Below are positions 34,170 to 42,744 of a stretch of 43,465 nucleotides of DNA, piece after piece; position 1 is the stretch's first letter; each line of letters opens with the position of its first letter. This DNA comes from Pseudomonadales bacterium (GTDB lineage Bacteria; Pseudomonadota; Gammaproteobacteria; Pseudomonadales; Azotimanducaceae). The notes under the pieces are model-generated. The model was not told the origin of the DNA, did not search any database, and saw only the letters and a program-made list of their open reading frames with translations. The stretch covers positions 1 to 43,465 of the forward strand of contig JANQOA010000341.1 of assembly GCA_028279305.1 (NCBI GenBank), written 5' to 3'. A program made the position numbers and the translations under genes.

Positions 34170-36167
34170 GTGGTTAGATGGCAACTGAAATCAGCATTCT
34201 CAGCGCTGTGGGTCAGCCTTTTGTTGTGTGTGCCGGTAGCGCAGGCTGCGGAGTTCGACTTCAGCTCCGGCGGCTGGGGTGAAGAAGAACCGTTTCTGAA
34301 AGTTGATGAAGCGTTTGCCCTCAGCGCCTCTTTGAGTGAAAACGGTGTGCTGCAGGCGCATTGGGAAATGCCTGACGGCTATTACCTGTACCGCCATCAG
34401 ATGAAATTCGAAAGCAAGGACACCCACATCAGCGTTGGTGAGCCGAGCATTCCGCCGGGCAAAGCCAAGGTGGATGAGTACTTTGGCGAAGTTGAGGTGT
34501 ATTACCACAGCGCTGATGCGGCGGTGATGCTTAACGTCGACGGCAATGCCCCAGGCCAGGTGGGCATCGGCTATCAGGGCTGTGCCGACCGCGGGCTGTG
34601 TTACCCGCCAGAGTGGCGCTGGTTCGAAGTACAGGGTAATCAGCTGGTTTCGCTGAACCCGGCGGCGGTGGTCACCGCCGCGCCGGCCAAGCCGATAAAC
34701 CTGGACGCGGCGCCGCTGCTTGCTCAGGAAAGCGGTGCGGCGGTTGACGCCGGAGACGGCGCATCCAATGCTGTACCACTGCCATCGGTAGCAGGGGTGG
34801 CGGATACGGAGGAGCAGTTGCTGGCCGGTATTCTGGCGGACGAAAATCTGCTGTATGCGCTGGGGCTGTTTTTCATTGCCGGCATCGGGCTGGCATTCAC
34901 ACCTTGCGTATTGCCGATGGTGCCGATCCTCTCCAGCATAATTGTGGGTGAGGGTGACGATATCTCCAAACGGCGTGCCTTTACGCTGTCGTTAGCCTAC
35001 GTGCTGGGCATGGCGGCCACCTATGCCTTTGTGGGTATGCTGGTGGGACTGTTCGGCGCGGAGCTCAATCTGCAGGCAGCGCTGCAATCACCGCCGGTGC
35101 TGATCTTCTTTGCCCTGGTCTTTGTGGTGTTGTCGCTGTCGATGTTCGGCTTTTATGAGTTGCAGTTGCCTCAGGCACTGCAGGACAGGCTGAACAATAT
35201 GGGCCAGAAACAGCAGGGTGGCAAACATGCATCGGTGCTGGTGATGGGCTCGTTGTCCAGCCTGGTGGTATCACCTTGTGTATCAGCCCCCCTGGCCGGC
35301 GCCTTGATCTACATATCCACCACCAATGACGCGGTATTGGGCGGCACCGCATTGCTGGCGCTGGGCCTGGGCATGGGCGTGCCGTTGATGATGGTCGGCG
35401 GCAGCGGCGGTCACTGGTTACCCAGGGCGGGCGCCTGGATGAACGGCGTCAAAGCGTTTTTTGGCGTCATGCTGCTGGCGGTGGCGGTGTGGCTGCTGGA
35501 ACGGGTTGTACCCGCCAGCGTTACATTGGCATTGTGGGCGGCACTGCTGTTGGGCAGCGGCGTCTATCTGGGAGTATTGGATTTTTCACCGCGTCAGGGT
35601 TTGGCCCAGTTCGGTAAAGCGGCTGGCACCCTGGGCTTCCTCTGGGGTGTGTTATTGCTGATCGGCGCCGCCAGCGGTGCTTCTGATCCGCTGAAACCGC
35701 TGGCGCGGTTCAGCGCCGCGACGGTAGCGGCGGGCAGCGGGCAGGTGGTCCATGCGGAACCCCAATGGCAGGCGGTGAAAAGCCTGGGTGACGTACAGCA
35801 GCAGATTGCCCGGAGCGGTAAACCGGCCATCCTCGATCTCTACGCTGACTGGTGTATTTCCTGCAAAGTCATGGAGCGCAATGTGTTTCCGGTAACGGAG
35901 GTGGCATCACGCCTCAATCAATTTACGCTATTGCGTGCTGACGTTACCGACAACGACGAAATTGATCGCGAGTTGCTTGGCCACTACGGCCTGTTCGGCC
36001 CCCCGAGCCTGGTCTTTTTCTCGGTAGATGGCCGCGAGTTAAGCGAAGTTAGGATCCAGGGAGAGGTTGACGCGGATACGCTGGCGGCTCATCTGGGTGC
36101 TGTGCTGGCTGCGGTGAATGCCGGGGAAGGAGAAAAAGTCGGCGAAATAGCGGCGATCTCCCGCTAA
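34170..36167 (+). CDS. dsbD: Thiol:disulfide interchange protein DsbD
   Basis: The 665-residue protein carries electrons from cytoplasmic thioredoxin to periplasmic DsbC/DsbG and cytochrome c maturation. Signal peptide to about residue 26 (PVAQA). The N-terminal domain has the redox pair C138/C144 ([11 protein letters not shown]). The membrane domain of about eight helices has [12 protein letters not shown] and [16 protein letters not shown]. The C-terminal thioredoxin domain has the active site DWCISCK (C562/C565); CISC is slightly different from the common CVAC. GTG start with AAGGGAG about 9 bases upstream. Confidence 0.96.
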   Translation: MVRWQLKSAFSALWVSLLLCVPVAQAAEFDFSSGGWGEEEPFLKVDEAFALSASLSENGVLQAHWEMPDGYYLYRHQMKFESKDTHISVGEPSIPPGKAKVDEYFGEVEVYYHSADAAVMLNVDGNAPGQVGIGYQGCADRGLCYPPEWRWFEVQGNQLVSLNPAAVVTAAPAKPINLDAAPLLAQESGAAVDAGDGASNAVPLPSVAGVADTEEQLLAGILADENLLYALGLFFIAGIGLAFTPCVLPMVPILSSIIVGEGDDISKRRAFTLSLAYVLGMAATYAFVGMLVGLFGAELNLQAALQSPPVLIFFALVFVVLSLSMFGFYELQLPQALQDRLNNMGQKQQGGKHASVLVMGSLSSLVVSPCVSAPLAGALIYISTTNDAVLGGTALLALGLGMGVPLMMVGGSGGHWLPRAGAWMNGVKAFFGVMLLAVAVWLLERVVPASVTLALWAALLLGSGVYLGVLDFSPRQGLAQFGKAAGTLGFLWGVLLLIGAASGASDPLKPLARFSAATVAAGSGQVVHAEPQWQAVKSLGDVQQQIARSGKPAILDLYADWCISCKVMERNVFPVTEVASRLNQFTLLRADVTDNDEIDRELLGHYGLFGPPSLVFFSVDGRELSEVRIQGEVDADTLAAHLGAVLAAVNAGEGEKVGEIAAISR

Positions 36168-36270
36168 AAAATACATATCTTGTTCTTGCAGGGGCGCCAA
36201 CCCTTGCATCCTGGCAGAAAACCAGCACAATCACCCGCCATCTGAGTTGAGTGTTTCCCGGAGTGTGCTG

Positions 36271-36708
36271 ATGGCTGACATCCTGGTGTTGCATGGGCCG
36301 AATCTGAATCTGCTGGGCAGCCGGGAACCCGAGGTCTACGGCTATGACACCCTGGCCGATATCAACCGGCGCATCAAAGACAACGCGCCGGATGGGGTTA
36401 ATGTCAGTTTTCTGCAGAGCAACGCGGAACATGAGCTGATCAACGCGGTGCATCAGGCAAAAACTGATGGGGTGGACTTTATTGTCATCAACCCGGGGGC
36501 GTTTACCCACACCAGCATCGCCCTGCGGGACGCTTTGCTGGGCGTGGCGATTCCCTTTATAGAAGTGCATTTATCCAACGTGCACGCGCGCGAGGAGTTC
36601 CGCCAGGTTTCTTATCTCAGTGATGTGGCGGTTGCGGTGATCACCGGTCTGGGCGCACAGGGGTACGAGTTTGCGGTGGCGGCGGCAGCGGCGCGTTGTG
36701 ACGCTTGA
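36271..36708 (+). CDS. aroQ: Type II 3-dehydroquinate dehydratase
   Basis: The 145-residue enzyme converts 3-dehydroquinate to 3-dehydroshikimate in aromatic amino-acid synthesis. [21 protein letters not shown] at the start has the active-site loop Asn and Arg; the Tyr of VYG is the catalytic base. Also seen: [25 protein letters not shown] and [13 protein letters not shown] with the catalytic His. Type II enzymes form dodecamers. ATG at 36271 has GGAG 7 bases upstream, better than the earlier in-frame start at 36247. Followed by accB as in many Gammaproteobacteria. Confidence 0.95.
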   Translation: MADILVLHGPNLNLLGSREPEVYGYDTLADINRRIKDNAPDGVNVSFLQSNAEHELINAVHQAKTDGVDFIVINPGAFTHTSIALRDALLGVAIPFIEVHLSNVHAREEFRQVSYLSDVAVAVITGLGAQGYEFAVAAAAARCDA

Positions 36709-36773
36709 GCCCCCGGCTTGAGCACCCGGGGTCGATGGTGCATCGGTAAGTTACAGGACAATCAGGGGGCGCA

Positions 36774-37208
36774 GTGGCGGTGGATTTAAGAAAGGTCAAG
36801 AAACTGATCGAATTGGTCGAAGAATCCGGTATTGCTGAGCTGGAGGTTTCCAGCGGTGATGAATCGGTGCGGATTGCCCGCTACACGGGTGTTGCGGCGC
36901 AGCCAACCCGCGCCGCGGAAGCGCCGGTGCCGGCGGCATCCCCGCCGCCGGCCGCCCCTGCTTCCACCGAGGTTACGGTAGGGGTCAACGCACCCATGGC
37001 GGGTACCTTTTACCGTGCGGCACACCCGGACGCGGCGCCGTTTGTGGAACTCGGCCAGCCGGTCCAGGCCGGGGAAGTGCTGTGCATTATCGAAAGCATG
37101 AAAATGATGCATGAAATACGCGCCGGCGAAGGCGGCCGGGTGGCGGAAATCTGTGTCGACAACGCGCAGCCGATCAACACGGGAGACGTACTGTTTAGGC
37201 TGTCGTGA
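36774..37208 (+). CDS. accB: Biotin carboxyl carrier protein of acetyl-CoA carboxylase
   Basis: The 144-residue protein carries biotin for acetyl-CoA carboxylase. It starts DLRKVKKLIELVEESGIAELEV, has a Pro/Ala-rich linker (about 45-65), and a biotinyl domain with ESMKMMHEI, biotin at K110. GTG at 36774; the GTG at 36780 is equally possible (AGGGGG lies 4 or 10 bases upstream). The stop overlaps the prmA start (GTGA). The biotin carboxylase gene accC, which normally follows accB directly, is not here. Confidence 0.95.
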   Translation: MAVDLRKVKKLIELVEESGIAELEVSSGDESVRIARYTGVAAQPTRAAEAPVPAASPPPAAPASTEVTVGVNAPMAGTFYRAAHPDAAPFVELGQPVQAGEVLCIIESMKMMHEIRAGEGGRVAEICVDNAQPINTGDVLFRLS

Positions 37209-38140
37209 GTTTGATTCAGGTGGCTTTGCGGGCCACGCCGGCAACTCTGGCGCCGCTGGAAGAAATGTTGTTCGCAGCGGGCGCCGTCTCCATAGCGCTG
37301 GTCAGCGACGCTGACGAACCGGTATTGGAGCCCGCCCCCGGGGAAACTCCGTTGTGGTCCGAAATTAATCTGCGCGCCTCTTTTGAATTGTCAACAGACT
37401 TGCAGCCGTTGCGTCTGGCGCTGGCCGATTTCCTGCCCGATACCCCGGTGGAGGTGAGTTTTCTCGGTGAGGAGTGGCGGCAGGCACTTGCCGGGCACGC
37501 AGTTAATGAGGTTTTTGCCGGCCGTTTGTGGTTGCGCCCCAGAGACCCGGAATGGGCTGAGCACCGCGGCGGGGCTTCAGGTACTGAGCTTGCGGCACCC
37601 CCCGGGGCAGTGTCTGATCCGGTGCAGCTGCTGTTGCAGCCGGGCCTTGCGTTCGGCTCGGGCAGCCATCCAACAACGCGTTTGTGCCTGACCTGGTTGG
37701 CGGAACATGTGCGGGCGGGGCAGCGGCTGCTGGATTTTGGCTGCGGTTCCGGCATTCTCGGCATCGCCGGCGCGCTGCTCGGCGGTACCTGTGTTGCCGT
37801 GGATCACGACCCGCAGGCGCTTCTAGCCACTGCGGACAACGCCACCTACAATAAGCTCACTCACAAAGACATCACAACCCTGGCGCTGAGCGACTGGTAT
37901 GCTCAGCAGCACAAACAAACGTTCGACATAGTTGTGGCCAATATTCTGGCTGCGCCGTTACAGGACTTGGCGGAGGATTTCGAAGCAGTGGCAAAACCCG
38001 GTGCACATATTGTTCTGTCCGGTATTCTTGCGGAGCAGGCTGAAAGTGTATCAGCCTGCTATACCCGCACCCGCTTTCAAGCACCCCGTCGGGAACAGGG
38101 CTGGGTACTGCTGTCCGGGGTGGTGGCCCCCGCCGCCTGA
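37205..38140 (+). CDS. prmA: Ribosomal protein L11 methyltransferase
   Basis: The 311-residue S-adenosylmethionine enzyme trimethylates ribosomal protein L11. The N-terminal L11-recognition domain has FAAGAVSIALVSDADEPVLEP. The catalytic domain has LLQPGLAFGSGSHPTTRLCL, LLDFGCGSGILGIAGALLG (SAM motif I), VAVDHDPQAL and VVANILAAPLQDL (NxL motif). GTG start overlapping accB by 4 bases. Somewhat longer than E. coli PrmA (293) because of a Gly/Ala-rich stretch around residue 120. Confidence 0.95.
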   Translation: MSLIQVALRATPATLAPLEEMLFAAGAVSIALVSDADEPVLEPAPGETPLWSEINLRASFELSTDLQPLRLALADFLPDTPVEVSFLGEEWRQALAGHAVNEVFAGRLWLRPRDPEWAEHRGGASGTELAAPPGAVSDPVQLLLQPGLAFGSGSHPTTRLCLTWLAEHVRAGQRLLDFGCGSGILGIAGALLGGTCVAVDHDPQALLATADNATYNKLTHKDITTLALSDWYAQQHKQTFDIVVANILAAPLQDLAEDFEAVAKPGAHIVLSGILAEQAESVSACYTRTRFQAPRREQGWVLLSGVVAPAA

Positions 38141-38154
38141 CCAAGCCTGCGCTC

Positions 38155-39549
38155 ATGAGCGAAGATAATCTTGCCCCGTTAGTGACCCAGTGCCCCAACT
38201 GCACTACCCGTTTTAAGGTTACCGAGGGGCAGTTGCAGGTTGCCGGCGGGCGGGTGCGCTGCGGCGCCTGCCTGACGGTGTTTGAAGGTACCGCCCATCT
38301 GCATGTGGATGGAGAACCCATTGCCCCCAGCGGTTCGTCCCAGGAGGTGGATGCGGTACTGGATGAGCTGGAGCGCAGTCCCGCCGCAGCGGATGCAGAA
38401 CCCCGGCAGCCGGCCCGGGAACAGGCAGCCGCGCAAGCGGACGCGCCGCCCCAGGTGAATGATAAAGACTTCGCCACTACCCTGGCTGACGCATCGGCGC
38501 TGTCCGACGATGAGTTGCCGGCCGATCTTGCCGCGCTGGAAGCGGAATTCCTTGCCGATTTGCGCGGCGAACCCGCGTCCGCCGCCGACCCCGCCCCCGA
38601 CGCGGACCCCGCGCCTGCCGCGGACAGCATGCCGCCGGAAACGCAGCAGGGTGACAGCTGGGTAGACGAAGCTTCTGATGACGTCTGGCCGCTGCCGGCG
38701 GCGGATGAGACGGTTGAAATCCCCGCGTCCGCGGATGCAGCGGCGGACCCCGCGCCCGGAACACCGCCATTGCAGCCAGCGGGTGCAGAAGCGGAGCGTG
38801 ACCCGCCGCAGGAAGTTGCGGGTCCGGCGGATGATCCGTCCCCCCGGCAGGCATCTCCCGCGGATGAAAGTGAGCCCTTTGCGCAAGGCCAGCGCCCGGC
38901 TGAGGCGGAAACTGAAGCCGTGGCTCAGCCTGTGGGTGCGGCGCATGCGGCCGCCGCTGCCGAGGCTGCTGTTTTGCAATCGGCGGCTGTTGACGTGCCG
39001 CCGGTTGATCTGCCGGGCAAACGCGGCGCTGATAAACCCAACAAACCCCAGTTTGCGGTTGAGCCGGAAACGGAGGCAAAAGCGCGGCCGTGGGTGACCT
39101 GGATTCTGATTGCGCTGGCCGTCATCGGTCTGCCCGCCCAGGTTCTGTGGTTTCAATACGAATCCTGGGTAACGGATCTGACCTTCCGCCCTGTATATCA
39201 GCTGATGTGTAACGTGGCGGGCTGTGAGTTGCCGCCCATGCGCGATGCGAAACTCATCGAATCCCGCAAATCCGTCAGCCGCAGTCTGCCGCAGCAACCG
39301 GACACCCGGGTTGTAGACGTGTTGATGGTCAACAACGCGGACTTTGCCCAGCCGTTCCCCGTGGTGCAGGTCAGTTTCTCGACGATGAACGGTCAGTTGG
39401 TGGCCAGCCGGCGGTTTCAACCGGAAGAATACCTGCGCGGTGACATGGCCAAGGTCCGCTTGATGCCGCCGCGCACACCGATACATGTCTCTTTGCAGCT
39501 TAAAGATCCGGGTCCGGAGGCGCAGAACTTCCGCGTGCAATTTCATTAG
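38155..39549 (+). CDS. Zinc-ribbon, DUF3426 membrane protein
   Basis: The 464-residue protein begins with an MJ0042-type zinc ribbon: C13, C16, C36, C39 (QCPNC and RCGAC). A long, low-complexity, acidic Ala/Pro/Asp/Glu-rich region (about 70-310) has no fold I recognise. One transmembrane helix follows (WVTWILIALAVIGLPAQVLWF), then a periplasmic DUF3426 domain (VTDLTFRPVYQLMCNVAGCELPPM). Function unknown; it commonly follows prmA in Gammaproteobacteria. ATG at 38155. Confidence 0.9.
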   Translation: MSEDNLAPLVTQCPNCTTRFKVTEGQLQVAGGRVRCGACLTVFEGTAHLHVDGEPIAPSGSSQEVDAVLDELERSPAAADAEPRQPAREQAAAQADAPPQVNDKDFATTLADASALSDDELPADLAALEAEFLADLRGEPASAADPAPDADPAPAADSMPPETQQGDSWVDEASDDVWPLPAADETVEIPASADAAADPAPGTPPLQPAGAEAERDPPQEVAGPADDPSPRQASPADESEPFAQGQRPAEAETEAVAQPVGAAHAAAAAEAAVLQSAAVDVPPVDLPGKRGADKPNKPQFAVEPETEAKARPWVTWILIALAVIGLPAQVLWFQYESWVTDLTFRPVYQLMCNVAGCELPPMRDAKLIESRKSVSRSLPQQPDTRVVDVLMVNNADFAQPFPVVQVSFSTMNGQLVASRRFQPEEYLRGDMAKVRLMPPRTPIHVSLQLKDPGPEAQNFRVQFH

Positions 39550-39550
39550 C

Positions 39551-39573
39551 GGCCGGGGCGGCCAATTTCTTTT
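39551..39573 (+). terminator. Possible weak intrinsic terminator after DUF3426 gene
   Basis: GGCCG (39551-39555), loop GGG, CGGCC (39559-39563), followed by AATTTCTTTT. The stem is only 5 base pairs and the T tract is broken. Confidence 0.35.
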
Positions 39574-39646
39574 ATTAAGCGCTTGCGCGGGGAGGACTCT
39601 CCACGGTTTACTACGCGCTGGCTGAGATTAACCACTGGGAGATACT

Positions 39647-40018
39647 ATGATTGGATACACGACAATTGGGGTTACGGACATGGCCCGCGCTGAAGAGTTT
39701 TACGGCGCGCTGTTGGCTGAAGTAGGCGCTACTCAGCTGTTCGGCCAGGACCGTATCAAGTTTTACGGCACGGGCATGGACTCGGCCATGCTGGCGATCT
39801 GCATTCCTTATGACGAGCAGCCCCAGCACCGCGGCAACGGAAACATGGTTGCCATTCCCGGTGGTTCACGTGATGGTGTTGATAAACTTTATGCCAAAGC
39901 GCTGGAGCTGGGCGCCACCGACGAAGGCGAGCCGGGTGAACGCCTGCCGGTGTTTTACGGTGCTTACGTGCGGGACCCGGACGGCAACAAGCTGTGTTTC
40001 TTCGAAATGAAAATGTAG
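39647..40018 (+). CDS. VOC/glyoxalase family protein
   Basis: The 123-residue protein has the vicinal-oxygen-chelate fold: an opening IGYTTIGVTDMARAEEFYGALL and a C-terminal YVRDPDGNKLCFFEMKM, with a glyoxalase-like middle. Possible metal ligands are Glu and His at the family's usual spots, but the N-terminal metal His is not obvious. Substrate unknown. ATG at 39647. It lies between DUF3426 and dusB, where most relatives have no gene, and is followed by a strong terminator. Confidence 0.85.
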   Translation: MIGYTTIGVTDMARAEEFYGALLAEVGATQLFGQDRIKFYGTGMDSAMLAICIPYDEQPQHRGNGNMVAIPGGSRDGVDKLYAKALELGATDEGEPGERLPVFYGAYVRDPDGNKLCFFEMKM

Positions 40019-40039
40019 ACCGGCCCCCGGGTGGACGGC

Positions 40040-40063
40040 AAGGCCGGCATGTCCGGCCTTTTT
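40040..40063 (+). terminator. Intrinsic terminator after VOC gene
   Basis: AAGGCCGG (40040-40047), loop CATGT, CCGGCCTT (40053-40060), then TTT: an 8-base-pair stem with five T in a row from 40059. It lies 20 bases after the VOC stop. Confidence 0.88.
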
Positions 40064-40084
40064 CATTTAAGCGTAACGAGTGAC

Positions 40085-41077
40085 ATGACCAGCGATCCGC
40101 TTCTACAACCTTTGACCCTCGGCGGCCCGGCGCGGTGTCCAGTCACCCTGCGCAACCGGATTGCGCTGGCGCCCATGGCGGGCCTGACGGATGTACCGTT
40201 CCGCGAACTGGCCTGGGACATGGGTGCGGGGTATGTGGTCAGCGAGATGCTGGCCAGCCAGCCGCAGTTGTGGGACACCGGCAAGAGCCGCTTGCGGCGG
40301 GTGCCGGCGCGGGGTGTGCAGCCGGTCGCCGTGCAGATTGCCGGTACCGAGCCGGAAGTCATGGCCGCGGCAGCGCGCGCCCACGTGGCGGAAGGGGTGC
40401 AGGTGGTTGATATCAACTTCGGATGCCCCGCCAAGAAGGTTTGCCGGAAGGCTGCGGGTTCAGCCCTGCTGCAGGATATCGGGCGCATGGCGGAGATTGT
40501 CAGCGCGGTTGCGGCCGCCGTGGACGTGCCGGTCACGGTCAAAACCCGCACCGGTCTGGTGCCCGGCGACGGGCGCGGCGCGGCAGCCGCCCGGGCGGTG
40601 GCGGCGGCTGGAGCGGCGATGCTGGTTGTACACGGCCGCAGCCGAGATTGCCGGTTCCGCGGCAGTGCTGATCACAGCACAGCGGCGCTGATCAAGCAGC
40701 AGGTGGACATCCCGGTGCTTGTCAACGGTGACGTCAGCAGCCTTGAGGAGGCGCGCCGGGCACTGCTGTTGTCCGGCGCGGACGGCATTATGATCGGCCG
40801 CGGCGCGCTGGGCCGGCCCTGGCTGTTCCGGGAGTTGACCGGCGGCAGGCCGCTGAACGCGGCTGACAGGTGGTTGGTGATCATTAACCATGTGCGGGCC
40901 ATCCACGAGTTTTACGGCGAGCCCATGGGTGCGCGCATCTGCCGTAAACACGTTGCCGCTTATCTGCACAATCTGCGCCTGCAACACATCACCGCCGGTT
41001 TCCATCGCCTGTCCGGCGCCGCGGCACAACTTGCCTGGCTGCACCACCAGGCGCGGCTGCGCCTATGCGCGGCGTGA
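40085..41077 (+). CDS. dusB: tRNA-dihydrouridine synthase B
   Basis: The 330-residue FMN enzyme reduces a uridine in the tRNA D-loop. Visible: IALAPMAGLTDVPFR, VVSEMLAS, DINFGCPAKKVCRKAAGSALL (catalytic Cys in GCPAKKV), VKTRTG, VHGRSRDCRF, PVLVNGDV and IMIGRGALGRPWLFRE. The signature GCPAKKV and length match DusB rather than DusA or DusC. ATG at 40085; a frame to 40031 overlaps the terminator. In most Gammaproteobacteria fis follows dusB; here purH follows after 67 bases with no fis. Confidence 0.94.
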   Translation: MTSDPLLQPLTLGGPARCPVTLRNRIALAPMAGLTDVPFRELAWDMGAGYVVSEMLASQPQLWDTGKSRLRRVPARGVQPVAVQIAGTEPEVMAAAARAHVAEGVQVVDINFGCPAKKVCRKAAGSALLQDIGRMAEIVSAVAAAVDVPVTVKTRTGLVPGDGRGAAAARAVAAAGAAMLVVHGRSRDCRFRGSADHSTAALIKQQVDIPVLVNGDVSSLEEARRALLLSGADGIMIGRGALGRPWLFRELTGGRPLNAADRWLVIINHVRAIHEFYGEPMGARICRKHVAAYLHNLRLQHITAGFHRLSGAAAQLAWLHHQARLRLCAA

Positions 41078-41100
41078 AACAACTAACAAACGGGGCTGAC

Positions 41101-41123
41101 CTCGGGCGCCTCCGAGCGCCTTT
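41101..41123 (+). promoter_or_regulatory. Pair of mutually exclusive hairpins before purH
   Basis: CTCGG (41101-41105) can pair with CCGAG (41112-41116); GGCGC (41105-41109) can pair with GCGCC (41116-41120) followed by TTT. The two hairpins share bases and cannot form together, as in attenuators, but both stems are short. Confidence 0.3.
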
Positions 41124-41144
41124 GAACGGAATGCGGAAAATTAA

Positions 41145-42686
41145 ATGGCTGATTTGAAGATCAAAACTGCGCTGCTGAGCGTATCCGACAAAAGTGGTCT
41201 GCTGGAGCTGGCGGCCGGGCTGGCGCAAGCCGGAGTAGACATCCTGTCAACCGGGGGCACTTACCGGGCGCTGTTGGAAGGCGGCATAGACGCCCGGGAA
41301 GTCTCCGATTACACCGGCTTCCCGGAGATGATGGACGGCCGGGTGAAGACGCTGCATCCGAAAGTTCACGGCGGCATTCTGGGCCGCCGCGACCAGGACC
41401 TGGACGTCATGAGCACACACGGCATTACCGCCATCGATCTGGTTGTGGTGAATCTTTATCCGTTTGCGGCAACCATCGCGCAACCGGATTGCACCGACGA
41501 GCAGGCCATTGAGAACATCGACATCGGCGGTCCGGCGATGTTGCGTTCAGCAGCCAAAAACCACCGGGATGTGCTGGTGGTGGTGGACCCGGCGGACTAC
41601 CCGCAGGTGCTGGACGGTCTGGATTCGGGCATCAGCGCGGAAAACCGCCGGCGTTTTGCGGTGAAGGCATTCCGCCACACCGCGCAGTATGACGCCACCG
41701 TCAGCAGCTACCTGGGTGACGAAGTTTTTCCGGCCAGTTTGAGCCTGACATTCAACAAGGTGGATGAAATGCGCTACGGCGAGAATCCGCATCAGCGTGC
41801 CGCCTTTTACCGGGAGGTGACGGGGGAGTTAAGCGGCAGTATCGCCAACTATGAGCAACTGCAGGGCAAAGCGCTGTCTTATAACAATATAGCGGACACC
41901 GATGCAGCGCTGGAATGCGTGAAAGTTTTTGACGAGCCCGCCTGCGTTATTGTTAAACACGCCAACCCCTGCGGGGTAGGGGTGGGTGAGGATCTCAACA
42001 CCGCGTACGACAAGGCCTTCGCCACCGATCCGACCTCCGCGTTCGGCGGCATCATCGCGTTCAACCGGCCGCTGGATGCAGGCACCCTGGCCGCCATCCT
42101 GGAGCGCCAGTTTGTTGAAGTTGTCATTGCCCCAAGTGTCTCGGCAGAGGCCGCGGAGGTGGCGGCGCAGAAGAAAAACGTGCGGCTGCTCAGTTGCGGT
42201 GACTGGCGCGGGCACAGCAGGGGGTTGGAGTACAAGAGGGTCGGCGGCGGCCTGCTGGTGCAGGATGCGGATACCCTGTGCCTGCAGGAAGAGAACTTTT
42301 CGGTAGTGACCCGGGCGCAGCCAAGCCCGGCGCAGATGGCAGACCTGCTGTTCGCCTGGAAGGTGGCCTGGTTTGTTAAATCCAACGCCATTGTTTATGC
42401 CCGCGGCCTGCAGACCATAGGCGTTGGCGCCGGGCAGATGGCGCGCGTGACCAGTGCGCGGATTGCCGCCATGAAGGCAGCGGACGAGGGGCTGCCGGTA
42501 GCGGGCTCGGTGATGGCCTCGGACGCCTTTTTTCCGTTCCGCGACAGCATTGACGCGGCTGCCGGTGAAGGTATCACCGCGGTTATTCAACCCGGCGGAT
42601 CGATGCGCGATAACGAGGTCATTGAGGCGGCGGATGAACACGGCCTGGCCATGGTGTTTACCGGCGTGCGCCACTTCCGGCATTAA
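41145..42686 (+). CDS. purH: Bifunctional AICAR transformylase / IMP cyclohydrolase
   Basis: The 513-residue enzyme does the last two steps of purine synthesis. The N-terminal IMP cyclohydrolase (MGS-like) domain has [41 protein letters not shown] and LYPFAATIA. The C-terminal AICAR transformylase domain has [26 protein letters not shown] (with the catalytic His-Lys region) and [23 protein letters not shown]. Length is near the usual 520-530. ATG at 41145. Followed by purD 58 bases later. Confidence 0.96.
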   Translation: MADLKIKTALLSVSDKSGLLELAAGLAQAGVDILSTGGTYRALLEGGIDAREVSDYTGFPEMMDGRVKTLHPKVHGGILGRRDQDLDVMSTHGITAIDLVVVNLYPFAATIAQPDCTDEQAIENIDIGGPAMLRSAAKNHRDVLVVVDPADYPQVLDGLDSGISAENRRRFAVKAFRHTAQYDATVSSYLGDEVFPASLSLTFNKVDEMRYGENPHQRAAFYREVTGELSGSIANYEQLQGKALSYNNIADTDAALECVKVFDEPACVIVKHANPCGVGVGEDLNTAYDKAFATDPTSAFGGIIAFNRPLDAGTLAAILERQFVEVVIAPSVSAEAAEVAAQKKNVRLLSCGDWRGHSRGLEYKRVGGGLLVQDADTLCLQEENFSVVTRAQPSPAQMADLLFAWKVAWFVKSNAIVYARGLQTIGVGAGQMARVTSARIAAMKAADEGLPVAGSVMASDAFFPFRDSIDAAAGEGITAVIQPGGSMRDNEVIEAADEHGLAMVFTGVRHFRH

Positions 42687-42703
42687 GGTTCTGCGGTCCT
42701 GAT

Positions 42704-42727
42704 GTTTTCGCCACAGTTTTCGCCACA
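42704..42727 (+). repeat. 12-bp tandem duplication between purH and purD
   Basis: GTTTTCGCCACA occurs twice in direct, perfect tandem (42704-42715, 42716-42727), 17 bases before the purD start. Confidence 0.9.
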
Positions 42728-42744
42728 AAAGTAGGGGAACGGTA

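Noticed and set aside
36174-36225. GCAGGG...CCCTTGC as a terminator after dsbD
   Set aside because: The arms are not complementary without a mismatch and no T tract follows.
38179-39546. Long open frame of 455 codons on the minus strand
   Set aside because: It lies entirely opposite the DUF3426 gene, which has a zinc ribbon, a transmembrane helix and a recognised domain. The antisense frame is Arg/Gly/His-rich without any motif, as expected from high-GC shadow frames.
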